Assembly (NCBI RefSeq): GCF_000179915.2
Contig: NC_014963.1
Location: 1,240,001-1,304,000 of the forward strand
From: Terriglobus saanensis SP1PR4
Lineage (GTDB): Bacteria > Acidobacteriota > Terriglobia > Terriglobales > Acidobacteriaceae
Length of the DNA: 64,000 nt
Direction: 5' to 3'
The position numbers and the translations under genes are program-made. Below the pieces are notes generated by a model, which had not been told where the DNA came from, ran no database searches, and saw only the letters and a program-made list of their open reading frames with translations. Position 1 is the stretch's first letter; the number at the start of each line of letters is the position of its first letter. Below, in pieces: positions 16,437 to 24,668 of this stretch.

Positions 16437-19400
16437 ATGAGTACCGTCCAGATCACGCCGCTCAAACCTCTACCGCCCTCTTCGCACGCCTATCCGGTAG
16501 ATGCCTTCGCGCAGGCCAGTGCGCTCGAAGCCGAGCTTAAGCGCACGATCACGGGCGAGGTGCGTTTCGATCGCGGCACACGGGCGCTCTACGCGACGGA
16601 CGGCTCCAACTATCGGCAGGTGCCCATTGGTGTCGTGATCCCGCGTACGCGTGAAGATGTGATCGCCACCGTTGCGGCCTGCCGCAAGTTCGATGCGCCC
16701 GTGCTCTCGCGGGGGGCGGGAACGTCCCTCGCGGGCCAATGTACGAACGTCGCGGTGATCCTGGATTTTTCCAAGTATCTGAACCGCGTCCTAGAGCTGA
16801 ACAAGGATGCCGCTTACGCCATCGTGGAACCGGGCATCGTTCTGGACGACCTCCGTCGTCAGGCCGTGGCTGTCGGGTTGACCTTCGCACCCGATCCCGC
16901 GACGCACTCGCACTGCACGCTGGGCGGGATGATCGGCAACAACTCCTGCGGCTCGCACGCACTCATGGGCGGCAAGACGGACGACAACACGCTCGAGTTG
17001 GAGGTGCTGCTCTACGACGGAACCATCCTGACCGTCGGCGAAACCAGCGAGGCCCAGCTTGCACAGAAGATCGCCGCAGGTGGTCGCGAGGGCGAGATTT
17101 ACGCAGGCCTGCAGCGGATTCGCGATCGGTACGCCGCGCTGGTCAAAGAGAAGTTCCCGGACATTCCCCGGCGTGTGTCTGGATATAACCTGGACCGCCT
17201 CGCGCCGGAAGAGAACTTCAACGTGGCCCGCGCTCTGGTTGGTTCGGAATCGACCTGCGTCGTCGTGCTTTCGGCGAAGCTACGGCTGGTCACGAACCCG
17301 CCGTATCGCACGCTCGTCGTCTGCGGTTATCCGGATATTTTTTTGGCGAGCGACCATCTTCCGCAGATCCTCGAACACAAGCCCATTGCCGTGGAAGGCT
17401 TCGACCGCAAGCTGGTGGAGTTTATGCGCGTGAAGTCCATGCTGCCAAACAATATCGCGCTGCTGCCGGGCGGTGATGGTTGGCTCTACGTCGAGTTTGG
17501 CGCACACACGGAAGAAGAATCACGCGAACAGGCGCACCGCTTCGCACAGCAGATTGCGGCGAACCCACTCTCTCCCGAGATCGTCATCGATGCGCGCGTC
17601 ATCGAGCCGATGGCCGAGCAGAAGCGCCTCTGGGAGGTGCGCGAATCCGGCCTGGGTGCGACCGCGTTCGTGCCCGGACGCAGCCCCGGCTGGGAGGGTT
17701 GGGAGGACCACGCCGTCGCGCCGGAGCAGCTCGGAGCCTATCTCCGCGACTTCATGGATCTCGTCCACAGCTTCGGTTATGAGACCGCGCTCTATGGGCA
17801 CTTCGGACAGGGATGCGTACACAACCGCATCAACTTCGATCTCGTAACGGAAGATGGCATCCGCAAGTTTCGCGCCTTCCTCGATCGCGCTACTGATCTC
17901 GTCGTTCAGCACGGCGGTTCGCTTTCCGGCGAACACGGCGACGGACAGGCGCGTGGCGCGCTGCTGGAGCGCATGTTCGGCTCGGAGATCATGCAGGCCT
18001 TCGAAGAATTCAAAGAGCTTTGGGACCCGGACTGGAAGATGAATCCCGGCAAGCTCGTCCGCGCGCGGCAACCGCACGCGGACTTGCGCTATGGCGCGGA
18101 TTTTTCACCGTCGGAGCCGAAGCATACGCACTTCCACTTCATCTCCGACGGCAACAGCTTCTCCCACGCCACGCAGCGGTGCGTCGGCGTGGGCAAGTGC
18201 CGCAAGGACGAGGGCGGCACCATGTGCCCGTCGTATATGGCTACGAAGGAAGAACGGCACTCCACGCGCGGCCGCGCCCATGCGCTCTTCGAGATGCTGC
18301 AGGGCGAGGTGATCGGTAAAAAAGGAACCGTCGATTGGAACGATCACGACGTGAAGGAGACGCTCGACCTCTGTCTCTCGTGCAAGGCCTGCAAGTCGGA
18401 GTGCCCGGTGCAGGTGGACATCGCGACCTATAAGTCGGAGTTCATGTCGCACTTCTACAAAAACAATGCCCGTCCACTGAACGCCTATGCGTTTGGGCAC
18501 ATCGATAAATGGGCCCGGATGGCGGCGTTTGCACCGGAGCTCCTGAATCTTTCTCTGAAGATCCCAGGCGTTGCTGCGCTGAGCAAATGGGTCCTGAATA
18601 TTCCGCAGGAACGGACGATTCCGGAGTTTGCTCCCTACAACTTCAAGTCCAAATTTCACGCAAAGCTACGGACGTCGAACAAGGACGTTCTCCTCTGGCC
18701 GGATACCTTCAATAATTACTTCGCGCCGCAAGCTGCAGAGGCCGCTGTCCGCGTTCTGGAGAATGCCGGATTCAACGTGCTCGTGCCGCGCGATCACGTC
18801 TGCTGTGGACGTCCGCTTTATGACTTCGGCTTTCTCGACGAAGCGAAGAAGTACATGCAGCGCAACCTCGACCGCATCGGCTGTCTGATTGATGCGGGCG
18901 TGCCCGTCGTCGTGTTGGAGCCAAGCTGTGCCTCTGTCTTCCGCGATGACCTGAAAGACCTTTTCCCGCACGATGAACGCGCGAAGAAGCTATCGCTGCA
19001 AACCTACCTGCTCAGTGAATTTCTCGAACAGCATGCGCCGGATTGGAAGCCCACGCAATGGAGTGTGAAGACTCTGCTGCACGGGCACTGCCATCACAAG
19101 GCGCTGATGAAGATGACCTCGCAGGAGGCCGTACTGAAGCGCATGGGTGCAGAGTTCACAACGCTCGATGCTGGCTGCTGCGGTATGGCGGGGCCGTTCG
19201 GATTTGAGAAGGACAAGTACGAGGTCTCGCAGACACTGGCGAACCGCGTTCTGGTTCCTGCGGTCACGGCGGCTGCGACCTCCACGGTGGTCACGACCGA
19301 TGGTTTCTCCTGTAAGGAGGCGGTGGGACAGAACTCCGCGCGGCACGGGTTGCATCTGGCGGAACTGCTCGACCTGGCAAACCACCCGGAGCGGAACTTG

Positions 19401-19526
19401 GCTACGCCGGACGAGCTTGCGCGGCGGCCTTTGACGAAGGCTCGAAAGAGAGCGCGGGTGAAGATCCTTGTGCTCTGCGGAGCCATTGTCGCCTCGGTGG
19501 TGGCCGCGCTGGAAATGGCGCCTTAG
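16437..19526 (+). CDS. FAD-linked oxidase / Fe-S dehydrogenase fusion (D-lactate or glycolate dehydrogenase type)
   Basis: 1029 residues from ATG 16437. Domains in order: FAD-binding-4 (about 50-250, with SRGAGTSLAGQC, then TLGGMIGNNSCGSHAL); FAD-oxidase C-terminal domain (about 290-560, with GHFGQGCVHNRINFDL and SLSGEHGDGQARG); two ferredoxin-like [4Fe-4S] motifs (C-x5-C around 583-595 and CLSCKACKSECP near 647); and two CCG domains (DHVCCGRPLYDFG and DAGCCGMAGPFGFEKDKYE). This combines in one chain what GlcD/GlcF or LldE/F split, as in the long D-2-hydroxyacid dehydrogenases. The last 22 residues (VKILVLCGAIVASVVAALEMAP) form a hydrophobic helix, suggesting a C-terminal membrane anchor near the quinone pool. 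Substrate (D-lactate, glycolate or similar) is inferred. Confidence 0.9.
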   Translation: MSTVQITPLKPLPPSSHAYPVDAFAQASALEAELKRTITGEVRFDRGTRALYATDGSNYRQVPIGVVIPRTREDVIATVAACRKFDAPVLSRGAGTSLAGQCTNVAVILDFSKYLNRVLELNKDAAYAIVEPGIVLDDLRRQAVAVGLTFAPDPATHSHCTLGGMIGNNSCGSHALMGGKTDDNTLELEVLLYDGTILTVGETSEAQLAQKIAAGGREGEIYAGLQRIRDRYAALVKEKFPDIPRRVSGYNLDRLAPEENFNVARALVGSESTCVVVLSAKLRLVTNPPYRTLVVCGYPDIFLASDHLPQILEHKPIAVEGFDRKLVEFMRVKSMLPNNIALLPGGDGWLYVEFGAHTEEESREQAHRFAQQIAANPLSPEIVIDARVIEPMAEQKRLWEVRESGLGATAFVPGRSPGWEGWEDHAVAPEQLGAYLRDFMDLVHSFGYETALYGHFGQGCVHNRINFDLVTEDGIRKFRAFLDRATDLVVQHGGSLSGEHGDGQARGALLERMFGSEIMQAFEEFKELWDPDWKMNPGKLVRARQPHADLRYGADFSPSEPKHTHFHFISDGNSFSHATQRCVGVGKCRKDEGGTMCPSYMATKEERHSTRGRAHALFEMLQGEVIGKKGTVDWNDHDVKETLDLCLSCKACKSECPVQVDIATYKSEFMSHFYKNNARPLNAYAFGHIDKWARMAAFAPELLNLSLKIPGVAALSKWVLNIPQERTIPEFAPYNFKSKFHAKLRTSNKDVLLWPDTFNNYFAPQAAEAAVRVLENAGFNVLVPRDHVCCGRPLYDFGFLDEAKKYMQRNLDRIGCLIDAGVPVVVLEPSCASVFRDDLKDLFPHDERAKKLSLQTYLLSEFLEQHAPDWKPTQWSVKTLLHGHCHHKALMKMTSQEAVLKRMGAEFTTLDAGCCGMAGPFGFEKDKYEVSQTLANRVLVPAVTAAATSTVVTTDGFSCKEAVGQNSARHGLHLAELLDLANHPERNLATPDELARRPLTKARKRARVKILVLCGAIVASVVAALEMAP

Positions 19527-19540
19527 CGAGGGTTATTCAC

Positions 19541-19581
19541 TTTGTCATCCCGTAGCGCAGCGAAGGGATCTGCTTCTTTTT
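19541..19581. repeat. Dispersed repeat unit T1, copy A
   Basis: The stretch beginning TTTGTCATCCCGTAGCG and ending GGGATCTGCTTCTTTT matches copy B at 22720-22760 with a few substitutions and a small length difference. It starts 14 bases after the stop of the Fe-S dehydrogenase gene. In copy B the unit is directly followed by unit T2; here T2 lies about 180 bp away. Confidence 0.75.
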
Positions 19582-19705
19582 GAGCATCGCCAACGCTGTC
19601 AAGCCCCTGTGAACCTGCAATGCCTGTAAACCACTGAAATCATGCGCAATATAGGTCGGCCAAATTTGCCGATTTACCCATTCCAAATTGCTAGAATTAA
19701 AACAG

Positions 19706-19741
19706 CAGGGGAAGATCCGTATTTGGATCTTCCCCTGTTTT
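19706..19741. terminator. Strong bidirectional intrinsic terminator
   Basis: CAGGGGAAGATCC (19706-19718) and GGATCTTCCCCTG (19725-19737) form a perfect 13-bp stem with a six-base loop, followed by TTTT (19738-19741). On the other side, AATTAAAACAG gives a T-rich tail on the minus strand. It lies between the convergent Fe-S dehydrogenase and TlpA genes, inside the segment that separates the two repeat units, and would end transcription from both sides. No gene was seen in 19527-19843. Confidence 0.8.
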
Positions 19742-19760
19742 ACATAGACCGGGTTTTCTC

Positions 19761-19835
19761 TTCCTGAGAAATCAGGTTTGTGCGCTCTGCGCGACCCCAC
19801 CCTTTCGCGATGAAGCTGCGAAAGAATGGGGCACG
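19761..19835. repeat. Dispersed repeat unit T2, copy A (REP-like hairpin)
   Basis: TTTGTGCGCTCTGCGCGACC is followed by a GC-rich inverted repeat: CCCCACCCTTTCGC pairs with GCGAAAGAATGGGG around a short variable loop. The same unit is found at 22761-22831 with a different loop. Both copies end two to nine bases from the stop codon of a minus-strand gene, so the hairpin would form at the 3' end of that transcript. Confidence 0.75.
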
Positions 19836-19843
19836 AGGAGGAG

Positions 19844-20335
19844 TTACAGTTTTCCGAGGTAGCTGGTGACTTCGGGATTCGTCCAATCCTGTGCGCCAAT
19901 GAACTTGCGGCGGACGGAGCCGGTGCGATCGATGATGAAGGTCTCAGGAACCTGAACAGAGCCAAACTTCAGGTTAGCGCCCTCGCTGCCGTCGCGAATG
20001 GAGTACAGCGTGACAGAATACTCCTTGAGGAAGTCCTTATAAGCCTGTGGGTCATCGTCGATGGAGACGGCAACCACCTGGATCTGTGGCATCTGCTTCT
20101 GCAGTGCCATGAGCGAGGGAAGTTCCTGGATGCAGGGCTGGCACCACGTGGCCCAGAAGTTGAGCACGACAATATGGCCGCGCGATTGGGCGAGATCGAA
20201 CGATCTGGTTCCGTCATTCACGGCAAAGACTGGAGCGGGTTGGGCGATCTGCCTTGGGTGGCCGCCACGGTCGCAACCGGACGCTCCTGTGAGGACGGCA
20301 AAGAGAACAAGGGCGGCGGCGAGGCGAGTCTTCAT
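19844..20335 (-). CDS. TlpA-like thiol-disulfide oxidoreductase lipoprotein
   Basis: 163 residues. The signal ends with a lipobox, TGASGC21, so the protein is probably anchored to a membrane facing the periplasm. A thioredoxin-like redoxin domain covers about 30-163, with the active site N-F-W-A-T-W-C65-Q-P-C68 and the cis-Pro in VPETFIID. Such proteins reduce periplasmic disulfides, often for cytochrome c maturation; no cytochrome gene is near, so the partner is unknown. Its start lies 23 bp from the divergent glycosyltransferase start, so the two promoters must overlap the coding regions. Confidence 0.9.
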   Translation of the reverse strand: MKTRLAAALVLFAVLTGASGCDRGGHPRQIAQPAPVFAVNDGTRSFDLAQSRGHIVVLNFWATWCQPCIQELPSLMALQKQMPQIQVVAVSIDDDPQAYKDFLKEYSVTLYSIRDGSEGANLKFGSVQVPETFIIDRTGSVRRKFIGAQDWTNPEVTSYLGKL

Positions 20336-20358
20336 CGCTTTCTATAATACGGAGCGTG

Positions 20359-21414
20359 ATGGAAGAGCGGGAAACGAAGCCGAAGGTAGTTTGCGTGTTG
20401 GTCCCTGCACGCAATGAAGAACGCAACCTGCGCACCTGCGTCGAATCGTTGATCGCCCAGTCAGAGGCGACCTTTGCGCTCGATCAGGATTGGTCAATCG
20501 TGATTGTGGACGACCACTCGACGGACGACACGCTGAAGATCGCGCGTTCGCTGGCTGCGGAACATCCGGGAATCCTGGTTTTAAAGGCCCCGGAGCTAAA
20601 GCGCGAGCGGCACGGTTTTACCGGTAAGAACAATGCTCTCTGGTTTGGTGCGCAAGACGATACTGCGAAGACGTCGGAATGGCTTCTGTTCACCGATGCC
20701 GACACCGTGCATGAAGAAGGTTCTCTGCATCGCGCGATTACGGAGGCGGAGCGGCACGAGCTAGCGATGCTGAGTTACTCTCCTCGGCAGGTTACGACTG
20801 GCTTGGTACAGCGCGCGGTCATGCCGCTGGTCTTCTCTGAGCTGGCGAGCGTGTATCCACCGAAGAAGATCAACGATCCATCCAGCCCGATTGCCGCTGC
20901 GAATGGACAGTTCCTCCTGGCGAATCGCGAGGTTTACTTTGAGGTCGGAGGCCATCGCGCGGTTGCGGACAAGGTGTTGGAAGACGTGGCGCTGGCGCGC
21001 CTGATCAAGCGGCGGCATGCGATCCGTCTGCGCTATGCTCCCGACGCGGTGAGCGCGCGGATGTATGAGGGAATCGGAGACATGTGGGCAGGCTGGACCA
21101 AGAATCTGGCACTGCTCTTCGGGAACCCGCTCTTTCTCGCAGCCAACCGGTTGCTGGATTTTCTGCTGCTGTTCGGACTTCCGGTTGCGGCAATTTTGTT
21201 GCCGATGACCTATCAGAAGGCCGCAGCAGGGCTTCTGTTTGTGCGTGTACTCTTCAGGTACTACAACCGCGTGTCGCGCTCGAACTTTCCACTCATCGAC
21301 CTGCTGTTAAGTGTTCTTGCACTGCCGGTCTTCGCGGCGATGCTGGTCCGAAGCTGGCAGAAGGTAACCTTGCTGAAGCGAGTGGAGTGGAAGGGCAGAG
21401 AGTACACCACGTGA
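20359..21414 (+). CDS. Glycosyltransferase family 2, HpnB-like (hopanoid-associated type)
   Basis: 351 residues from ATG 20359; GGAG lies four bases upstream (an in-frame GTG at 20356 sits too close to it). GT-A fold: VLVPARNEERNLRTCVESL, D-D-H-S-T-D-D-T, LFTDADTVHEEGSL (the D-x-D), and GGHRAVADKVLEDVALARL (acceptor/catalytic region). C-terminal hydrophobic helices span about 250-345. This pattern matches HpnB-type enzymes found in hopanoid clusters, but no hopanoid gene is present here, so the acceptor is unknown. TATAAT at 20343-20348 could be a -10 element for a very short leader. The MFS gene overlaps its stop by four bases. Confidence 0.85.
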   Translation: MEERETKPKVVCVLVPARNEERNLRTCVESLIAQSEATFALDQDWSIVIVDDHSTDDTLKIARSLAAEHPGILVLKAPELKRERHGFTGKNNALWFGAQDDTAKTSEWLLFTDADTVHEEGSLHRAITEAERHELAMLSYSPRQVTTGLVQRAVMPLVFSELASVYPPKKINDPSSPIAAANGQFLLANREVYFEVGGHRAVADKVLEDVALARLIKRRHAIRLRYAPDAVSARMYEGIGDMWAGWTKNLALLFGNPLFLAANRLLDFLLLFGLPVAAILLPMTYQKAAAGLLFVRVLFRYYNRVSRSNFPLIDLLLSVLALPVFAAMLVRSWQKVTLLKRVEWKGREYTT

Positions 21415-22697
21415 TCGAACGAACGAGTGCAGGCGTGCCGCGGCGGCGGTGGAGGATCGCATGGCTGCTCGGGCTGGGCGTTCTCGTCAACTACTTCGAC
21501 CGCGTGAACCTGTCGGTTTCGCACGAGGCGCTGTACACGACCTTCGGGATTTCGACGGTCACCTTCGGTTATCTCTCCGGCGCGTACAACTGGACGTATG
21601 CGATGTGCCAGTTGCCGGTGGGCGTGATCTTGGATCGGTTTGGCATCAAGCGCGTCGGGCGAGTAAGTTCCTTTCTCTGGAGTCTGGCTTCGTTCGGCGC
21701 GGCGACCACCCCGGGTATCGGTGGATTTTTCGCGGCGCGCTTTCTGTTGGGTGTTGGTGAGGCCCCCACGTTTCCCGCGAACGCAAAGGCGATCGGTAAA
21801 TGGTTTCCCAAAAGCGAGAGAAGCTTTGCGACGGCGATCTTCGACGCCGCAGCCAAGTTCGCCTCTGCGATTGGTGTACCGGTCATCGGGCTGATCCTGT
21901 TGAAGGTGGGCTGGCGGTGGAGCTTCGCCCTGACCGGCGTTGTGAGCGTGCTTTACTTCGGTCTCTTCTGGCTGGTCTATCGCGATCCTGAAGACGACCC
22001 AAAGTTGACGAACGTCGAACGCGACTACATTGCGGATGACGTTCCAATCACTGCGGTCGAAGAGCGGGCATCGCTTGGGGCCCTGCTGCGGCAGCGCAAG
22101 GTGATCGCTATGGTGCTCGGCTTTGGCTCTTACAACTATGTGTTTTATCTGCTGCTCACGTGGCTGCCGACGTATCTTTCATCCGCGCTGCATATCGATC
22201 TGATGCACTCGTTTCTCTACACGGGTGTGCCATGGCTCTTTGCCACGGTGACGGACCTGATCGTCGGTGGATGGCTGGTGGACGCGTTGATCCGTCGCGG
22301 TTGGGACGCGAACCGTGTGCGCAAGGTGATTCTGATCGGCGGCACGGCCTGCGGTCTGGGCATCTTGGGTGCGGCCTATGCGCATACGCCAATGCGTGCG
22401 TTGATCTGGATCAGTATTTCGATTGGCGGGCTGGCCGCTGCGGCTCCCGTGGGGTGGTCGATGCCTTCGCTCATCGCTCCGAAGGGAAGCGTCGGTACGG
22501 TGGGTGGGATTGTGAATCTCTCGAATCAGATCTCGGGGATCTCTGCGCCAATCATCACGGGATATCTCGTGGCGGCGCGGCATAACTTCGCCTGGGCGTT
22601 TGGGGTGTCGGCGGTGTATCTGCTGATTGGGATTGCGGCGTATTTGTTCCTGCTCGGGAGGATTGAGCCGATGGATGTGGAGACGACGACGGTTTAG
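21411..22697 (+). CDS. MFS transporter, anion:cation symporter (ACS)-like
   Basis: 428 residues from GTG 21411, which overlaps the glycosyltransferase TGA (GTGA). Twelve hydrophobic helices. The N-terminal NYFDRVNLSVSHEAL and GVILDRFGIKRVGRV loop (the conserved MFS loop 2-3), with GVGEAPTFPANAKAIGKWFP after helix 4, are typical of the ACS family that takes up hexuronates, glucarate or related organic anions. Cargo cannot be read from the sequence. Coupling to a glycosyltransferase gene is unusual for this family and may reflect only operon packing. Composite repeat copy B follows 22 bp after the stop. Confidence 0.88.
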   Translation: MIERTSAGVPRRRWRIAWLLGLGVLVNYFDRVNLSVSHEALYTTFGISTVTFGYLSGAYNWTYAMCQLPVGVILDRFGIKRVGRVSSFLWSLASFGAATTPGIGGFFAARFLLGVGEAPTFPANAKAIGKWFPKSERSFATAIFDAAAKFASAIGVPVIGLILLKVGWRWSFALTGVVSVLYFGLFWLVYRDPEDDPKLTNVERDYIADDVPITAVEERASLGALLRQRKVIAMVLGFGSYNYVFYLLLTWLPTYLSSALHIDLMHSFLYTGVPWLFATVTDLIVGGWLVDALIRRGWDANRVRKVILIGGTACGLGILGAAYAHTPMRALIWISISIGGLAAAAPVGWSMPSLIAPKGSVGTVGGIVNLSNQISGISAPIITGYLVAARHNFAWAFGVSAVYLLIGIAAYLFLLGRIEPMDVETTTV

Positions 22698-22719
22698 AAA
22701 ACCAGATTCGTTCCCCACT

Positions 22720-22831
22720 TTTGTCATCCCGCAGCGAAGCGGAGGGATCTGCTTTTGGCTTTCCTGACAAATCCGTTTGTGCGCTCCGCGCGACCCCACC
22801 CTTTCGCAAAGAGCGCGAAAGAATGGGGCAC
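22720..22831. repeat. Composite dispersed repeat T1+T2, copy B
   Basis: T1 (22720-22760, starting TTTGTCATCCCGCAGCG) runs directly into T2 (22761-22831), whose core is the inverted repeat CCCCACCCTTTCGC / GCGAAAGAATGGGG. It fills almost all the space between the convergent MFS and MBL genes. In copy A the same units are separated by a roughly 180-bp segment with a terminator. As a hairpin next to the MBL stop codon it could stop or protect the transcript. Confidence 0.8.
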
Positions 22832-22836
22832 GGGGC

Positions 22837-23865
22837 TTAGCGTACGGCGTAGTGCTTTGCCTGTGCCGTTCGTGCGTTGATTACGTCGAAGCTACCGTCC
22901 CGGTTGCCGATCAGTTCGATGCCATTCCCTGCGTCGGTGCCGGTGAGGTTGGCGATGTTCGCCGCGCTGGTGTTGTGGGCGTCAGCACCTTCGGCGGAGT
23001 AGTGAAGCTGCCACAAGTCTTCCAGACCGGGTGAGCTGCGGATGGTGTCGAGCACGGGAATCGAGCCACCCTTGGTCTCTCCGTTGTCCATGATGGCTAC
23101 ACGTGGGTGGATCGCGTGAACAAGCGCGGGGCTCGAGCTCTGATACCAGCCGTGGTGGGAGACGATATACACGTCCACCGTGCCAATCGGGTTCGTCGGG
23201 CACATGAGTTGCATCTCTTTGTCCCACGTCAGGTCGCCGAGGTCGAGCAGCTTCAGTTTGCCGAAGGTGACGCGTATACCGAGTGAGTGACTGTTCTCCG
23301 TCTTGTCGTCAGGGTGCTTCTCGGATTTTGCGCAATAGGGATTCGGCGCGCCTTCTCCGGGCAGAGCAGTCTTGAGCAGGTTGCCGTCGGCGCTGATCAC
23401 CTTGGCATACAGCCCGGTGAGAGGAAGCACATCGCCAGGCTTTGCGATGATGTGGGTGTAGTGACCCTCTCTCAGAACCTTGTGATAAGCCTCGTAGTCG
23501 CTCACGACGCCAGCGTTTTCGGTCTCGCGGTTGATGCCGTGGTCGATGAATGCACCCACCGGAATCCGTTGCACAAGCTGCGGGATTCCACCAATGTGGT
23601 CGTCGTGAAAGTGCGTGATGAGGACGTAGTCGATCTTCGTGATCCCCGCGCTCTTTGCGGCGGCGGCGATGCGGTCGGCGTCACGGAAGTCGTGGCCGGG
23701 CCAGCCAGTGTCGATCAGAAGTGATTCACCCTTGGGCGTGACGAAGAGCGTGGATTGTCCCCCTTCCACGTCGATGAAGAAGACGCGAAGCTTGTCCGTC
23801 TTCGCCTGTGCGAGAAGAGTGGTGGAGATGAGGCAGGCAGCGACGAAGGCGAGCAGGCGTTTCAT
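22837..23865 (-). CDS. Exported MBL-fold hydrolase (ComEC/Rec2-like domain)
   Basis: 342 residues with a signal peptide (LLAFVAACLISTTLLAQA). Metallo-beta-lactamase fold: VFFIDVEGGQSTLFVTPKGE, then SLLIDTGWPG, then the metal motif THFHDDH (H-x-H-x-D-H, about 104-110), and a later His in YIVSHHGWYQSS. The arrangement resembles the stand-alone ComEC-type beta-lactamase-like domain, which can act as a nuclease or phosphodiesterase, but periplasmic MBL enzymes have many substrates. It is the last gene of a minus-strand operon; its start overlaps the SDR stop by four bases. Confidence 0.85.
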   Translation of the reverse strand: MKRLLAFVAACLISTTLLAQAKTDKLRVFFIDVEGGQSTLFVTPKGESLLIDTGWPGHDFRDADRIAAAAKSAGITKIDYVLITHFHDDHIGGIPQLVQRIPVGAFIDHGINRETENAGVVSDYEAYHKVLREGHYTHIIAKPGDVLPLTGLYAKVISADGNLLKTALPGEGAPNPYCAKSEKHPDDKTENSHSLGIRVTFGKLKLLDLGDLTWDKEMQLMCPTNPIGTVDVYIVSHHGWYQSSSPALVHAIHPRVAIMDNGETKGGSIPVLDTIRSSPGLEDLWQLHYSAEGADAHNTSAANIANLTGTDAGNGIELIGNRDGSFDVINARTAQAKHYAVR

Positions 23866-24668
23866 GCTTTTACTCCTGAAGGTGGGGGTACCGTAGCGCG
23901 GGTCGAGCCAGTGGAGATGCCGCCGTCGACGAGCAGCGTCTGTCCTGTGATGTAGCGGCTGGACTCCGAGGCGAGGAAGACCACAGCGCCGTCGAGATCA
24001 TGCGCCTGTCCCGGACGCTTTACAGGGATACGGTCGACGAGGTACTCGACCCACTCCTTGTTGTCGTAGAGCACTTTGTTCTGCTCGGTGCGAAACCAGC
24101 CGGGGGCGAGGCAGTTTACGGTAATACCGTGCTTGCCCCAGTCGTCCGCGAGACTCATGGTGAGCTGACGCACGCCGCCGCGACTGGCTCCGTAAGGAGC
24201 AAGGCTGGCGTAACCGAAGACGGATGTGACCGAGCCGATGTTGATGATGCGGCCGTAGTGGTGCGGCACCATGCGACGCGCGATCTGCTGCGCGACGAAG
24301 AAAGTGCCGCGCAGGTTCGTATCGAGGATGAGGTTCCAGTCGTCCCATGTGACGTCCAGCGCGGGCTTGCGGACGTTGCAGCCTGCGTTGTTTACAAGGA
24401 TGTGGATCTGGCCGACGGCTGCTTCTGCTGCCGCGGCCATCGCTTCAATACTGGCCTGATCGCGAACATCAAGTTCGAGCGGTAGACAACGGCGACCGAG
24501 GGTTTCGATCTCGGCGACGAAGGGTGCGAGGTCGGCGAGCTTGCGGCTGGTTAGTATAAGGTCCGCGCCGGATTTCGCGAGAGCGCGACCGAAGTGCTGG
24601 CCGAGACCACGGCTGGCTCCTGTAACGAGTGCGGTCTGCCCGGTGAGGTCGAAGAGTTCGTTGGTCAT
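23862..24668 (-). CDS. SDR family oxidoreductase (gluconate 5-dehydrogenase-like) with Arg at the catalytic Lys position
   Basis: 268 residues. Cofactor motif TGASRGLG (about 17-24), NNAG, catalytic Ser in INIGSVTSVFG, and Tyr in APYGASRGG. The normal Y-x-x-x-K is here Y-G-A-S-R: the DNA on the minus strand reads TAC GGA GCC AGT CGC, so Lys is replaced by Arg. Overall pattern (DLTGQTALVTGASRGLGQ, GWFRTEQNK) is close to IdnO/KduD-type sugar-acid dehydrogenases. Coupled by four-base overlaps to a zinc dehydrogenase upstream and the MBL gene downstream, so a role in oxidising a polyol or sugar acid is likely. Activity with Arg in place of Lys is uncertain. Confidence 0.86.
   Translation of the reverse strand: MTNELFDLTGQTALVTGASRGLGQHFGRALAKSGADLILTSRKLADLAPFVAEIETLGRRCLPLELDVRDQASIEAMAAAAEAAVGQIHILVNNAGCNVRKPALDVTWDDWNLILDTNLRGTFFVAQQIARRMVPHHYGRIINIGSVTSVFGYASLAPYGASRGGVRQLTMSLADDWGKHGITVNCLAPGWFRTEQNKVLYDNKEWVEYLVDRIPVKRPGQAHDLDGAVVFLASESSRYITGQTLLVDGGISTGSTRATVPPPSGVKA

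Noticed and set aside
20343-20348. TATAAT as a firm promoter of the glycosyltransferase gene
   Set aside because: No -35 element at proper distance, and the box is only ten bases from the ATG; kept only as a remark.
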